NCBI GenBank assembly: GCA_963816685.1
Contig: CAWFMB010000019.1
Span: forward strand, 1-64,000
Direction of reading: 5' to 3'
Length of the DNA: 64,000 nucleotides
DNA from: CAVYUC01 sp963816685
GTDB lineage: Bacteria; Bacteroidota; Bacteroidia; Bacteroidales; Prolixibacteraceae
Shown here: positions 8,660 through 17,829 of the stretch, one piece after another
Layout: every line of letters begins with the position of its first letter
Numbering within the stretch: the first letter of the stretch is position 1
Made by a program: the position numbers and the translations under genes
Notes under the pieces: model-generated
Seen by the model: only the letters and a program-made list of their open reading frames with translations
Database searches by the model: none
Told to the model about the DNA's origin: nothing

Positions 8660-9387
8660 TTAATTCCTGGTTGCCGGTTTAAATTCATTCAAAGTCTTTG
8701 CGACATGTTTACCAAAGAATGAATTCTTCACGGAAGGAGTGAATTTATTGTAATATTTTACAATAGTATCGTTTGAATATTTAGTTAGTAATTCAGCAGA
8801 ATATACCCAATCCGGATGCTTTGAAATAACACATAATTCAATGCTGTCGATTTGATTATTGATAAGTTTTATTTCTTTTTCAACCAATTCAAATTCTTTA
8901 CTCCCGGGCAATGTTTTTTCTTTTAACAGAGTCAGTCGGTTAAATTCTTCTGAAAACGGGAAATTTCATTCTTATTGGTTTTACTCATTTGAATGTTGAT
9001 GTCGTTTCCCTTCACAGAATAATTTAATCCATACGTGGCTATTGAAGCTGAAACAGAAATTTTTTGATGTGGTTGAATGAAAAACATAATTTCACGGTTT
9101 TTAAGCTCCTGGTTACTTGATTTGTCTTTTCCAAATGTCGTTTGGAATTTATCGCTGCTTAAATATACAAGATGCCACATGTCAACATTACAGTTTAATC
9201 TATAATTAAATTTCCCGTTCGTACAGTAAGTTGTATCAAAAATAGGAGTTTCGCCCTGTTTCATCGGCAAAACCAGTACATTGATTACTGCTTTGTCAAT
9301 CCCTTTAATCGATCCCTTAATCTGAGTTTTTTGTGCATATCCGTAAAAGGATATCAAAACCAGGAATGTTGTGATCATTTGTCTCAT
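8660..9387 (-). pseudogene. DUF4369-type protein, frameshifted and lacking the thioredoxin domain
   Basis: Two frames fit end to end. The first, from a start at 9385-9387 (MRQMITTFLVLISFYGYAQ, a signal peptide), reads QIKGSIKGIDKAVINVLVLP, typical of DUF4369 domains that precede TlpA-like thioredoxins. It breaks near 8945-8960. The second frame continues EEFNRLTLLKEKTLPGSKEF and a helical segment to KHVAKTLNEFKPATRN. Restoring one T in CGTTTTCAG (minus strand) gives SRFSEEFNRL. Total length is two more than a multiple of three, which fits a 1-base deletion. Related proteins would continue into a redox-active thioredoxin domain, but this one stops, so it has lost its expected catalytic part. 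It is likely a remnant. Confidence 0.65.
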
Positions 9388-9675
9388 GATGTATTTTTTT
9401 TCGAATGTGTCAACTTTGCATCCTGCGGCAGACGGTTTTCTGTCAGTGTCATGTTGTTTCATTACGAAGTTTTAAAATTAAACATAATTTTGAAACAAAC
9501 AACTTTTTGAAGGGAAATTTTAAGGTCGGTTGTATATTCCAACAATCTGGTTATTAACTTGTTTCAAATATCAAAACTGTGTACACAGAAGTACATTTTT
9601 ATGAAATCGATACACTAATTCGCAAAACAGATTGAGCTAAAAACTCAGTATTTAGAAGAATAATTTTGTTCACTA

Positions 9676-9731
9676 CAAAGATTTCGCCACGCTGTGGCTT
9701 TTTAAAAAGGTGCAGCCTGTCAAAATCTTTG
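9676..9731. repeat. Nested inverted repeat
   Basis: Outer arms CAAAGATTT (9676-9684) and AAATCTTTG (9723-9731) are perfect. Inside is a second hairpin, GCCAC-GCT-GTGGC (9686-9698), followed by TTTTT. It could be a short mobile-element remnant or a structured RNA/terminator. Confidence 0.5.
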
Positions 9732-10009
9732 CAACATACATAATTAAAATAAATCAGGAACTCCATCTATCCAACGTTTGCAAGCAGGACTATGCGGTAT
9801 TCGGGTTTACAACTCATTTATATACTCACCGGTAGCTACTTAAATTATTCTAAAACTGCATTTTGACCTGATATAAAACATTTATCGGCTCACATTTTTT
9901 ATTTTAAAAACAATTCTGTTTAACTAATTATTTTATAATGAAATTAATTGCATTACAAATGCTGGACAACTTACTCCTCGTTGCAAACGAGTAGAGAAGC
10001 CGGACAGTC

Positions 10010-10071
10010 TTTGAACTCAAAACTCTTTTTTCTTTGAACTTTGAACTTTGAACTTCCTGAACTTCCTGAAC
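10010..10071. repeat. TTTGAAC heptamer array
   Basis: Three exact TTTGAAC units (10033-10053) follow an isolated TTTGAAC (10010) and are followed by two TTCCTGAAC units (10054-10071). The array abuts the 3' end of the DUF4832 gene. Like the TTTAAAG array at 2132/3998, it has the form TTTRAAS and puts stop codons in all + frames. Confidence 0.75.
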
Positions 10072-10075
10072 TGCC

Positions 10076-11773
10076 TCAGTTTTTAACGATTTTTGTGGTC
10101 CTGATGCAATCGTTATGTTGTATGGTTAAGAAGTAGATGCCGTTGGTATATCCTGAAATATCAATTGCTGCTCCCGGTTGACTGATTTCTTTTACATTTT
10201 TCCTGTCAATGATTTCTCCACGGCTGTTCCACGTTGAAACAGATACAGGGCCGCTTATCCTGTCGCTTTTAAGAAACAAATACCCGCTGGTTGGATTTGG
10301 ATAAACAAGAAATTCTTCCGGCTGCAGGGCCAGTGTTTTGTTTCCGGTTACGTTTCTGACAGCAACTGTCTGGTTCAGTTGGTTGTATCCTGAAGTACTT
10401 TCCCATACTCCTTCATTGGCAAAGCGAATTGAATATTCCGGCCGGGTACTCAGGATTTCACTTGAATCCGGTAAATTCAGATAGCACGTATAAGAACCTT
10501 CGGGCAAATCCGAAAGGTCAAAAACCTGTTTAATGTTCACCGTTGTTTCCCATGTCCGGATATCGGTTGAATCAAACATAAAGGAATGAATAAAATCCGT
10601 GGAATTGTTTTTCATCACCAGGTAAACATCCCTGTATCTTGAAGGCCTTGCAAAGCCAACGTTATCCAGGTTGATTTCAACCGATAAATTTTTGCCGTTC
10701 AATACAAAATCACTGTTACGAAGCACAAAACGGTAGCCCAGCCGGCGGAGAATTTCATCGTAATGCCCCGACTCTATCCAGTTTATCCAGTTTTGAGTAT
10801 AATAATCGCGGTTTAACGTTGTCCAGTTGGTCATGTCCATTTCATTAACCGCATTCGCCCCGTCGGTTCTTGGAGCTTTAACTCCATTTGTTTCGCCGGT
10901 CATGATTGTATATTTGGTTTCATTGGCCAGATACTTGTAATCGGTCGTTCCCACAGGGTTTTGGTTTTCACTGCTTACGCTGTATGTTCCCATATCGCCC
11001 CAGCCATTCAAAAAAGCATCATTAAAGAAACCTATCCTTGCATTTGCAGTATTTTGATAAGCTGAAGTTTCGTTCAGCTGGGAATTTCCGTAGAGTGTCT
11101 TTTTAATTTTGGGATAGCGCACCTGAAGAGGTATTCCGGCAGGTGTGACATTTAACATCGCATTCACTATCTCTTTCCTGTTTTTCCACTGGGCCGCACT
11201 GATGCTCCCTTCGGTGCCGAATTCAGCAGAATTGGTGTAATACCATTCTCCCCAGGTTCCAATAAAACCTGCCTGGTGCGATAGTATAATATCTTTGTTA
11301 CTTTCGAGAACAGGCGCCAGCTGGTTAATGTGAGCCAGTATCTGTGATTTTTCAGGCTGCTGCGGAGATGCATCTATTTTACCGGAATAGGCAAACCGGA
11401 CGATGCATTTGAACCCTGCATTTCTGATCCTGTTGAAATCAAGGTTGACGTTGTCCAGATAAGTTTGAGAAATTGTTGTATCCATAAACGAACTGAGCAA
11501 AAAATGGCGGTAAACAACAGTCACTTTTTCGGCGCCCGTCCGCCATCCCCTGATTTCAGATTCACTGATGTTTGAATAACCTGTATTCGTGTAATAATTT
11601 GTATTGGTAATGGAATATTTTTGAAGCCCCCGCTCCGGATTTGCAATAATATCAAATGATTCTGTGTAATTCACGTTGCTATTTTCCTGGGAAAAGACGG
11701 AAGATACACTGGATACCAGGCAAATCAGCAGAACAAATAAAGAGATTTGGTTTTTCATTGTTGCGTTTTTCAT
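10076..11773 (-). CDS. Secreted DUF4874/DUF4832 protein with T9SS sorting domain
   Basis: The chosen start (11771-11773, MKNATMKNQISLFVLLICLV; 11756-11758 is also possible) gives a signal peptide ending near FSQ. The longer frame to 11923 runs into the upstream gene and has no signal. NIIANPERGLQ-type sequence (here FDIIANPERGLQKYS) and HQAGFIGTWGEWYYT match DUF4874/DUF4832, glycosidase-like proteins of unknown substrate. The last 75 residues (FLVYPNPTSGYLFL to NGIYFLTIQ..TTKIVKN) are a type A sorting domain for type IX secretion. The protein should therefore be exported and cell-surface attached or released. It is monocistronic, with a heptamer array at its 3' end. Confidence 0.8.
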   Translation of the reverse strand: MKNATMKNQISLFVLLICLVSSVSSVFSQENSNVNYTESFDIIANPERGLQKYSITNTNYYTNTGYSNISESEIRGWRTGAEKVTVVYRHFLLSSFMDTTISQTYLDNVNLDFNRIRNAGFKCIVRFAYSGKIDASPQQPEKSQILAHINQLAPVLESNKDIILSHQAGFIGTWGEWYYTNSAEFGTEGSISAAQWKNRKEIVNAMLNVTPAGIPLQVRYPKIKKTLYGNSQLNETSAYQNTANARIGFFNDAFLNGWGDMGTYSVSSENQNPVGTTDYKYLANETKYTIMTGETNGVKAPRTDGANAVNEMDMTNWTTLNRDYYTQNWINWIESGHYDEILRRLGYRFVLRNSDFVLNGKNLSVEINLDNVGFARPSRYRDVYLVMKNNSTDFIHSFMFDSTDIRTWETTVNIKQVFDLSDLPEGSYTCYLNLPDSSEILSTRPEYSIRFANEGVWESTSGYNQLNQTVAVRNVTGNKTLALQPEEFLVYPNPTSGYLFLKSDRISGPVSVSTWNSRGEIIDRKNVKEISQPGAAIDISGYTNGIYFLTIQHNDCIRTTKIVKN

Positions 11774-11885
11774 TCTATAGTCCGTAAATATTGGTTCTGA
11801 AAATTCACTGTTTTGAAATAGTTTGTCAAATATAAAAAAAACCGGACTATCAGGAGAACCTGGCCATGAATTCCGATTTTTGCTT

Positions 11886-12356
11886 TTATGACCTTGTTTT
11901 ATGCAATTGCTGTTTTTGTACATCTGTCATATTCTTCCGCGTATTCATCAGACTCGCATTTTTGAAATGTCTGTTCACTTTGTTCTTCAGTGTATAAGTC
12001 CGGTTAAATGCTTCCTGTGATATTTTAAAATAATCCGAAAGTTTTCGGATTGTATCTTTTGAAAGTCCTTTATTATAATTTAATATCTTTGAGATGGTCC
12101 CTTTTGATAAATTCAATATATCTGTTAAATCTTTTGCTTTTAAATCATGTTCTTCCATCAGTGATTTAAGCATTTCAACAGGATCAGAATCATTAAATGC
12201 AGAATGTTCGCTGTCCCATTTTTCAATCAAAACAGTAAGAAGTTCAATCTCATCTTTGATTTCTTTACTGTTTCTAATTGTTAACTCTTCTAAAATATCA
12301 CAATACTTTTTATATTGATTCGAATCTTTTATCACTGTATATTTTAATGTTTCCAT
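11886..12356 (-). CDS. HigA-like XRE antitoxin, no toxin next to it
   Basis: The 156-aa protein has an N-terminal helical region, then an XRE helix-turn-helix (about residues 62-115; LMEEHDLKAKDLTDILNLSK, GTISKILN, LSKDTIRKLSDYFKIS). The tail KLKNKVNRHFKNASLMNTRK-like stretch is typical of Bacteroidota HigA proteins. HigB toxins normally lie directly upstream, but the 270 bp upstream contain no ORF of HigB size. It is either an orphan or acts on a distant toxin. The usual autorepression through a promoter palindrome cannot be confirmed here. Confidence 0.75.
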   Translation of the reverse strand: METLKYTVIKDSNQYKKYCDILEELTIRNSKEIKDEIELLTVLIEKWDSEHSAFNDSDPVEMLKSLMEEHDLKAKDLTDILNLSKGTISKILNYNKGLSKDTIRKLSDYFKISQEAFNRTYTLKNKVNRHFKNASLMNTRKNMTDVQKQQLHKTRS

Positions 12357-12625
12357 TTAGGTTCGTTCTAATGGTCTGTTTCTATCAAATGTACTTTCAT
12401 ATACTTATCTGTAAATATAGGAAAACAAGTTTCATAAAAAGAAACATGGTTTATTAAATTAATCTCTGCCTTTTTTCAAGTCAGAAAACAAATTACAATT
12501 ATTGTTCAATATTCTTTGAATATTTTATCTTCAACAAAAAAAGTATGCTTTTTCATTCAAAATTCTAACTCTTTCGAAGCCATTCTTTTTAATATCTGTT
12601 GTTTGATTTTTTGTATCTTTATTAC

Positions 12626-12883
12626 ATGGATTTCAAATTTTCAAATCATGCTTTAACAAGATTGAAGTATCGTAACATTTCAACTGAAACGGTGCTTCTG
12701 GTCATAAAAAGACCAGATTCAGTTTCAATTCAGGATGAAACAATTACTGTATATTCCAAACTTGTCAAAGAAGATTCAAAGACTTATCTTTACAGGGTTT
12801 TTGTAAATCAGCTCAAGAATCCATATTTAGTAATAACTGCATATAAAACATCAAAAACAGAAAAATATGGTAATAAAATATAA
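12626..12883 (+). CDS. DUF4258 protein, possible toxin of a small two-gene module
   Basis: The start at 12626 (MDFKFSNHALTRLKYRNIS) fits DUF4258, whose members begin with a HA..R..R.I pattern; the ORF opens 27 bp earlier without support. The 85-aa product ends YLVITAYKTSKTEKY, the strand that closes this small RelE-like fold. TATCTTTA, near the TAnnTTTG -7 consensus, lies 11 bp upstream. The stop overlaps the DUF2283 gene by 17 bp. DUF4258/DUF2283 pairs are common and resemble toxin-antitoxin pairs; activity is inferred. Confidence 0.75.
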   Translation: MDFKFSNHALTRLKYRNISTETVLLVIKRPDSVSIQDETITVYSKLVKEDSKTYLYRVFVNQLKNPYLVITAYKTSKTEKYGNKI

Positions 12884-13061
12884 TAAGGAAAGCGATGTAA
12901 TTTACATTCAATTCTCAGAAGATAAAGTTGTGGAGAGTGAAGAAGATAAACCCGGAATCATACTCGATTACGGCGAAAACGGTGATATCATCGGCATTGA
13001 AATTTTAAATGCTTCAAAAAAGACGAAGCAACCAAATGGGATTAGTTATGAGGTAGCCTGA
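12867..13061 (+). CDS. DUF2283 protein
   Basis: The 64-aa protein MVIKYNKESDVIYIQFSEDK...GIILDYGENGDIIGIEIL is a classic DUF2283 sequence: KYD.e.DvlYi.f near the start and a D..G.i.GiEil.as motif. It is translationally coupled to DUF4258 by a 17-bp overlap and followed by a terminator, so the two genes form one short transcript. Its role as the antitoxin-like partner is by analogy of layout only. Confidence 0.8.
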   Translation: MVIKYNKESDVIYIQFSEDKVVESEEDKPGIILDYGENGDIIGIEILNASKKTKQPNGISYEVA

Positions 13062-13098
13062 CCAACTTAGGCATTCGAAGAAATCAAACAAAAATATC

Positions 13099-13128
13099 AA
13101 TCCGGCTTCAAAAGTGGCCGGATTTTTT
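13099..13128 (+). terminator. Terminator after DUF2283
   Basis: AATCCGGC (13099-13106) pairs with GCCGGATT (13117-13124) around a 10-base loop, followed by a T run. Confidence 0.8.
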
Positions 13129-13193
13129 ATATATCCATTTAACTTAAAATTTTTACCTTTATTTCAAGTTTTTGGCCAGATAAATTTATTCCC

Positions 13194-13904
13194 ATGGAAA
13201 TCAGACTTATTCTTTTTACACTGTTTCTTTTTATGCACTCAACTGTTTATTCCAATGTGCCTGATGAGAAATTTTTCATTTCCAAAAATAACCTGCCAAA
13301 AGAATTGCTAAAAAAAACAATTGGGATTATCACTGTAAGTTCAGGTATAAAAAGAAATGTCACAGTCGACCTTTTCAATGATAACTTTATAAAAACCGGT
13401 AAAATTAATTTAAGAGACAACAGTCTCCCGGTTAGTAATTTTGGCTATCATCCGCCTGACGATACGTTGATTTCAAATTTCAGGTATTTAATTACAGATG
13501 AAAATGAAAATTTCTTAAAAGTTGTATATGACCATAACCATCAAAAACATGCCTGGGTCTCTAAAATTCAGTTATCCAAAAATTTCTATTCCAAAATTAA
13601 ATATACAGATGATTTAAAAACTGACTACGGAGAATTTGTATCATTATTCGAATTGTTATCAACTGACTACAGAAAAGTGTACAATCAACCGGATAAAGAC
13701 TCGGATTTTGAATTCATTCGTGAAAAAGATTGTTCCGGTAAACAAGTTAAAATACTGGAACAAAAAGGTGAATTTCTGAAAATGGCAATAGTAAATGAAG
13801 ATTGTGATAATACAATTGAAATTATTAAAGAATTAGGCTGGATAAAAATTAAAGACGAAACAGGTGCATTATCTGTCTGGATCGTAAATATAGATTTATG
13901 CTAA
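13194..13904 (+). CDS. Exported protein of unknown function
   Basis: The 236-aa product starts MEIRLILFTLFLFMHSTVYS, a signal peptide without a lipobox Cys. I do not recognise a domain. The mature part is mostly predicted beta (for example VTVDLFNDNFIKTGKIN and VKILEQKGEFLKMAIV) and ends with GWIKIKDETGALSVWIVNID, which recalls SH3-like exported proteins. TACCTTTA at 13154 resembles a -7 box. The GC content is low compared with the sugar genes 30 bp downstream. The spacing to the isomerase gene is short, but co-transcription is uncertain. Confidence 0.55.
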   Translation: MEIRLILFTLFLFMHSTVYSNVPDEKFFISKNNLPKELLKKTIGIITVSSGIKRNVTVDLFNDNFIKTGKINLRDNSLPVSNFGYHPPDDTLISNFRYLITDENENFLKVVYDHNHQKHAWVSKIQLSKNFYSKIKYTDDLKTDYGEFVSLFELLSTDYRKVYNQPDKDSDFEFIREKDCSGKQVKILEQKGEFLKMAIVNEDCDNTIEIIKELGWIKIKDETGALSVWIVNIDLC

Positions 13905-13934
13905 AACTACCAACATTTTAAATACTGATCACAG

Positions 13935-14609
13935 ATGAAACGAAGCGAAATAAACCAACTGATTTCAGAAGCAAAAGATTTCTTTGATGAAATGAATTTC
14001 AAACTTCCGCCATGGGGCTACTGGCCGCCTGAAGAGTGGCAGGGGAAAGCGGAAAGTTGTGCCGAAATCGCAGAAAACATGCTTGGATGGGATTTGACTG
14101 ATTTTGGCAGCGGCAATTTTCACCGGCGCGGATTGCTGTTGTTTACCATCCGCAATGGCAACCTTCGAAAAGACAAAAAACCGTATGCCGAAAAAATAAT
14201 GATTGTGGAGGAAAACCAGGAAACGCCGATGCATTACCACTGGCACAAAATGGAAGACATCATTAACCGTGGTGGAGGAAACCTTGTCATTGAACTTTAT
14301 AATTCCATTCAGGAAAATCAACTGGCAGAAACAGATGTTCAGGTGAAAACAGACGGTATTTTAAGAAATATTCCTGCTGGTGGAAAAGTCATTCTTAAAC
14401 CGGGTGAAAGCATTACACTTGAGCAGGGTATGTACCACAGGTTTTATGGCGAAGCAGGAAAAGGAAAGGTGTTGGTGGGCGAGGTAAGCGCAGTAAACGA
14501 CGACAACACCGATAATTGTTTCCTGGAAGAACTGGGGCGTTTCCCTGAAATTGAAGAAGATGAGAAACCGGTTCACCTGCTGGTTTCCGACTACAATAAC
14601 TACTTCTGA
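13935..14609 (+). CDS. D-lyxose/D-mannose ketol-isomerase-like protein
   Basis: The 224-aa protein resembles the D-lyxose isomerase family (single cupin fold, divalent metal). LPPWGYWPPEEW near residue 25, metal ligands in HYHWHKMED (His100, His102, Glu107 region) and GMYHRFYGE near residue 165 (the last metal His) are all present. The family interconverts D-lyxose with D-xylulose or D-mannose with D-fructose. It is the first gene of a tight three-gene set with a PfkB kinase (5 bp gap) and a polyol-phosphate dehydrogenase. The set looks like a route for an aldose or polyol into central metabolism. The exact sugar is not known. Confidence 0.75.
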   Translation: MKRSEINQLISEAKDFFDEMNFKLPPWGYWPPEEWQGKAESCAEIAENMLGWDLTDFGSGNFHRRGLLLFTIRNGNLRKDKKPYAEKIMIVEENQETPMHYHWHKMEDIINRGGGNLVIELYNSIQENQLAETDVQVKTDGILRNIPAGGKVILKPGESITLEQGMYHRFYGEAGKGKVLVGEVSAVNDDNTDNCFLEELGRFPEIEEDEKPVHLLVSDYNNYF

Positions 14610-14614
14610 TTTAT

Positions 14615-15805
14615 ATGGAGAAAAAAATCAAAATAACAGGAACCGGATGTGCACTGGCCGATTTCGTTTACAACAACATCCGTTTTAACAGCCCCGGATT
14701 TCAAAAGTACAGCAGCAAAAAACAGGGAGATGGTGGTTTGTCGCCGGGGCGATTGGTTTTTACAGAAGAACTTGAAAAGTTTGCCGGAAAACCGTATGCT
14801 GAAATTATTGCTGAAATTGCAGGAAGTAAAAAGCCGGACACATTTAACATTGGCGGCCCGTCGCTGGTATCGCTGATTCACGCCGCACAGGTATTAACGG
14901 ATAATACGTTTGAAGTCAGGTTCTACGGAATTTCAGGACAGGATGAAACTGCGGCAAAAATAAGACAGCTTCTGAATAAAACGCCGATAGATTTTGAACA
15001 ATACCTTCCCGGAAGCAAAAAACCGACGCCTTTCACCCATGTGCTTTCAGATCCACAATTTGACAACGGGCATGGCGAGCGGACATTTATCAACAACATC
15101 GGCGCTGCCCGGGATCTGACTCCTGAATTTTTACCACAATCGTTTTTTGAATCCGACATTGTTTGTTTTGGTGGAACAGCGCTCACTCCAAATCTCCACG
15201 ATAACCTGCACCAATTGTTGAAAACTTCAAAACAAAAAGGTGCCATTACTGTGGTAAATACTGTTTATGATTTCCGTAGCGAAAAACGAAATCCGGGAAA
15301 ACCCTGGCCGCTGGGCAAAACGGAATTGAGTTTCCCCAATACCGATGTATTAATAATGGACAATGAAGAAGCATTAAAAATCAGTGGCACAAGTTCAATT
15401 TCAGCAGCTGTTGATTTTTTCAAACTGAAAGCAAATGCATTTATCGTTACCCGCGGTTCTGCCCCGGTTATCTTTTATTCTTCAGGAAAACTTTTCGACG
15501 CAGTGTTCGATGAGCTGCCAGTTTCAGATGCTGTAACTTCAGCCCTGATATCAGGTGAAAAACAAACCGGCGACACCACAGGCTGCGGAGATAATTTTAC
15601 AGGCGGAGTAATTGCTTCCGTTGCAGAACAACTAAAATCGGGAAAACAAAAACCAAAGTTACATGAAGCTGTAATTTCAGGTATATGTGCCGGCGGCTTT
15701 GCCTGTTTTTACGCAGGAGGAACTTATTTTGAAAAATCAGCCCGCGAGAAAAAACAGGAAGTTAATCAATTGATTTCGGCTTACCGGGAACACCCAAAAT
15801 CATGA
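14615..15805 (+). CDS. PfkB-family carbohydrate kinase
   Basis: The 396-aa protein is a ribokinase-fold sugar kinase. FNIGGPSLVSLIHAAQVL gives the substrate-binding Gly region. DTTGCGDNFTGG near residue 320 is the PfkB signature with the catalytic Asp and anion hole. It is about 70 residues longer than typical PfkB kinases, mainly in the N-terminal 80 residues. It phosphorylates a sugar or nucleoside with ATP; the substrate is likely the product of the upstream isomerase. The stop overlaps the next start by 4 bp (ATGA). Confidence 0.85.
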   Translation: MEKKIKITGTGCALADFVYNNIRFNSPGFQKYSSKKQGDGGLSPGRLVFTEELEKFAGKPYAEIIAEIAGSKKPDTFNIGGPSLVSLIHAAQVLTDNTFEVRFYGISGQDETAAKIRQLLNKTPIDFEQYLPGSKKPTPFTHVLSDPQFDNGHGERTFINNIGAARDLTPEFLPQSFFESDIVCFGGTALTPNLHDNLHQLLKTSKQKGAITVVNTVYDFRSEKRNPGKPWPLGKTELSFPNTDVLIMDNEEALKISGTSSISAAVDFFKLKANAFIVTRGSAPVIFYSSGKLFDAVFDELPVSDAVTSALISGEKQTGDTTGCGDNFTGGVIASVAEQLKSGKQKPKLHEAVISGICAGGFACFYAGGTYFEKSAREKKQEVNQLISAYREHPKS

Positions 15806-16989
15806 AGAAACTTGTATTGTTTGGTGCGGGAAAGATCGGACGGTCGTTTATTGCCCAACTGTTCAGCCAGGCAGGTTACGAAACCGTGTTTATCGATATT
15901 GATACAATTTTAGTCAACCTGATAAATCAGCATAAATCATACAATGTAATCGTAAAAGACGAACAGGAATCAATTATCAAAGTCGATAACATCAGGGCTG
16001 TTCATTTTTCGGAAGAAGAAAAGATAATATGGGAAATTACAACTGCATCAATTGTTGCCATATCGGTGGGACAAAAAGGATTGCCGGCATTGTTTCCGTT
16101 ATTTTCTGCAGGATTGAAATCGCGTTTCAAAATAAATCCAGGTTTGCCGCTCGATATTATCATTGCCGAAAATATAAGGAATGCAGGTTCGCTTTTTCAA
16201 TCAGAATTAAAAAAGCACCTTCCGCACAATTATCCGTTTGAAAAACTTGTCGGGCTGGCGGAATGCAGTATCGGGAAAATGGTGCCGTTAATGACGGAAA
16301 AAGATTTAAAGAATGATTCGCTGCAGATTTTTGCTGAAGCATACAACACGTTGCCTGTGGATGCAAAAGCATTTAAAAACCCGATTCCCGATGTAAAAGG
16401 ATTAGCCCCAAAAGAAAACATAAAAGCATGGGTGGATCGAAAAGCCTTCATACACAATCTTGGCCATGCTTCAGCAGCCTATTTCGGTTATTTGGAAAAT
16501 CCTGAGGAAAAATTGTTGTGGAAAGTTCTTTCCGGTAAAACAGTCTACAGTAAAACAAGAGAAACCATGCTGCAGGCTGCCGGAATCATCCTTAAAAAAT
16601 ATCCGCAGGAGTTTACTTTACCGGAACTGGAAGAACACATTGACAATTTGTTGAACAGGTTTCAAAACCGCGCTTTGGGCGATACTGTTTTTCGTGTTGG
16701 GTGTGATTTGCACCGCAAATTGAACAGGGATGACCGCCTTGCCGGAGCTGTTCATCTGGCGCTGCAGGAAAAACTTCCCTTTGAAAAAATCATGGAGGCG
16801 CTGGTTGCCGGATTTTATTTCAGAGGCAAAGATGAAAACGGGAATTTATTTCCGGCAGACAATAATTTTGCTGACGAACTTGAAAGAATAGGATTCACTG
16901 AAATATTTCGGAGAGTTACCGGAATTAATGCGATTTATGCAATCGGAACAGCAGAAAAAATACATGCAGGATTGAACCTGTACAGATAA
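15802..16989 (+). CDS. Mannitol-1-phosphate 5-dehydrogenase-like protein
   Basis: The 395-aa protein has an N-terminal NAD-binding Rossmann motif (VLFGAGKIGRSFIAQLF) and a C-terminal mannitol dehydrogenase domain. The catalytic Lys region reads DRKAFIHNLGHASAAYFGYL. Size and both motifs match MtlD rather than long-chain mannitol 2-dehydrogenases (about 490 aa). It would interconvert a polyol phosphate and a ketose phosphate with NAD. It is translationally coupled to the kinase and converges with the M23 peptidase gene, leaving only 3 bp between the stops. The substrate may not be mannitol, as no PTS genes are seen. Confidence 0.8.
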   Translation: MKKLVLFGAGKIGRSFIAQLFSQAGYETVFIDIDTILVNLINQHKSYNVIVKDEQESIIKVDNIRAVHFSEEEKIIWEITTASIVAISVGQKGLPALFPLFSAGLKSRFKINPGLPLDIIIAENIRNAGSLFQSELKKHLPHNYPFEKLVGLAECSIGKMVPLMTEKDLKNDSLQIFAEAYNTLPVDAKAFKNPIPDVKGLAPKENIKAWVDRKAFIHNLGHASAAYFGYLENPEEKLLWKVLSGKTVYSKTRETMLQAAGIILKKYPQEFTLPELEEHIDNLLNRFQNRALGDTVFRVGCDLHRKLNRDDRLAGAVHLALQEKLPFEKIMEALVAGFYFRGKDENGNLFPADNNFADELERIGFTEIFRRVTGINAIYAIGTAEKIHAGLNLYR

Positions 16990-16992
16990 AAT

Positions 16993-17829
16993 TTAATTCT
17001 GCAAATATACCTGTAACACCTGCCCCACTTGCAAAACCGAAGTTTCAGTTAAATTATTTAACTGGCAAAGCGAATTCAGGGACGTACGAAAGCGCCGGGA
17101 GATTTTCCACAGTGAATCACCGGGTTGCACCTTATAAATTTCAGGTGTAGTATCATTTCCGGCAGTACTTTTCACTTTCTGTTTCGGATTTAAATCTGCC
17201 AGGTTTTCTACAGATGTTGCTTTTTCGCGTACAGTTCCGTCTTCGAAATTAAAAACCAGTTCCGGGTTATATGGTTTATTATTTTCCCTGATTTCGAAAT
17301 GAAGGTGACTGGTGGTGGCACGACCGGTTGCGCCAGCCAATCCAACAGGTTCGCCTTTTTGCACCAATTCATCATCTTTCACTAAAAAAGCCGAAAGATG
17401 GGCATAACATGTTTCCAAATTATTGCCATGACTGATAACCACCATATTACCATATCCGTGATAATACCGTGCACGGGTTACTGCTCCGTCGAAAACAGCA
17501 TAAATTGTGTCGCCTTTATCCATTTTTACATCTGTTCCTGTATGCATTCTGCCTGATCGCATCCCAAACCGGCTGATAACGTTTCCTTCTGAAGGAAGAA
17601 TAAAACCGGATAAAATTTCGCCGGTGATATTATTGTTTCCATATAAAAAGGGCATATGAATTCCGGGAAGTAACCCAGGCGAAAAGATTTGAAGCGAATC
17701 GAGTTCTGCTAAAGTTAATGGGGCAGCAAAACCTGGAACAACCACAAGTGAATCAGTATTAACATATTGTGCCGCCGAAATAATCGACCACAATAGTGCT
17801 GTCAGCAGAAGAATTCCTGTTTTTCCCAT
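16993..17829 (-). CDS. Exported M23 peptidase with C-terminal LysM domain
   Basis: The 278-aa protein has a signal peptide (MGKTGILLLTALLWSIISAA) and an M23 (lysostaphin/LytM-type) zinc endopeptidase domain, about residues 75-195. The metal motifs are intact: MHTGTD (HxxxD) and SHLHFE (HxH). The last 45 residues, YKVQPGDSLWKISRRF to VGQVLQVYL, are one LysM peptidoglycan-binding repeat. It probably cleaves peptidoglycan cross-links in the periplasm during growth or division. It converges with the sugar operon without a recognisable terminator. Confidence 0.85.
   Translation of the reverse strand: MGKTGILLLTALLWSIISAAQYVNTDSLVVVPGFAAPLTLAELDSLQIFSPGLLPGIHMPFLYGNNNITGEILSGFILPSEGNVISRFGMRSGRMHTGTDVKMDKGDTIYAVFDGAVTRARYYHGYGNMVVISHGNNLETCYAHLSAFLVKDDELVQKGEPVGLAGATGRATTSHLHFEIRENNKPYNPELVFNFEDGTVREKATSVENLADLNPKQKVKSTAGNDTTPEIYKVQPGDSLWKISRRFRTSLNSLCQLNNLTETSVLQVGQVLQVYLQN

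Larger units (their letters stand above)
9388..10075. other. Non-coding stretch with repeats
   Basis: No convincing gene. It holds a nested inverted repeat (9676-9731), a small perfect hairpin (9977-9991: CTCGTT-GCA-AACGAG) and a TTTGAAC heptamer array (10010-10071). The rest is AT-rich with no ORF of interest. Confidence 0.6.

Noticed and set aside
11774..11923. Extension of the DUF4832 gene to 11923
   Set aside because: It overlaps the HigA-like gene and precedes a clear signal peptide starting at 11773 or 11758.
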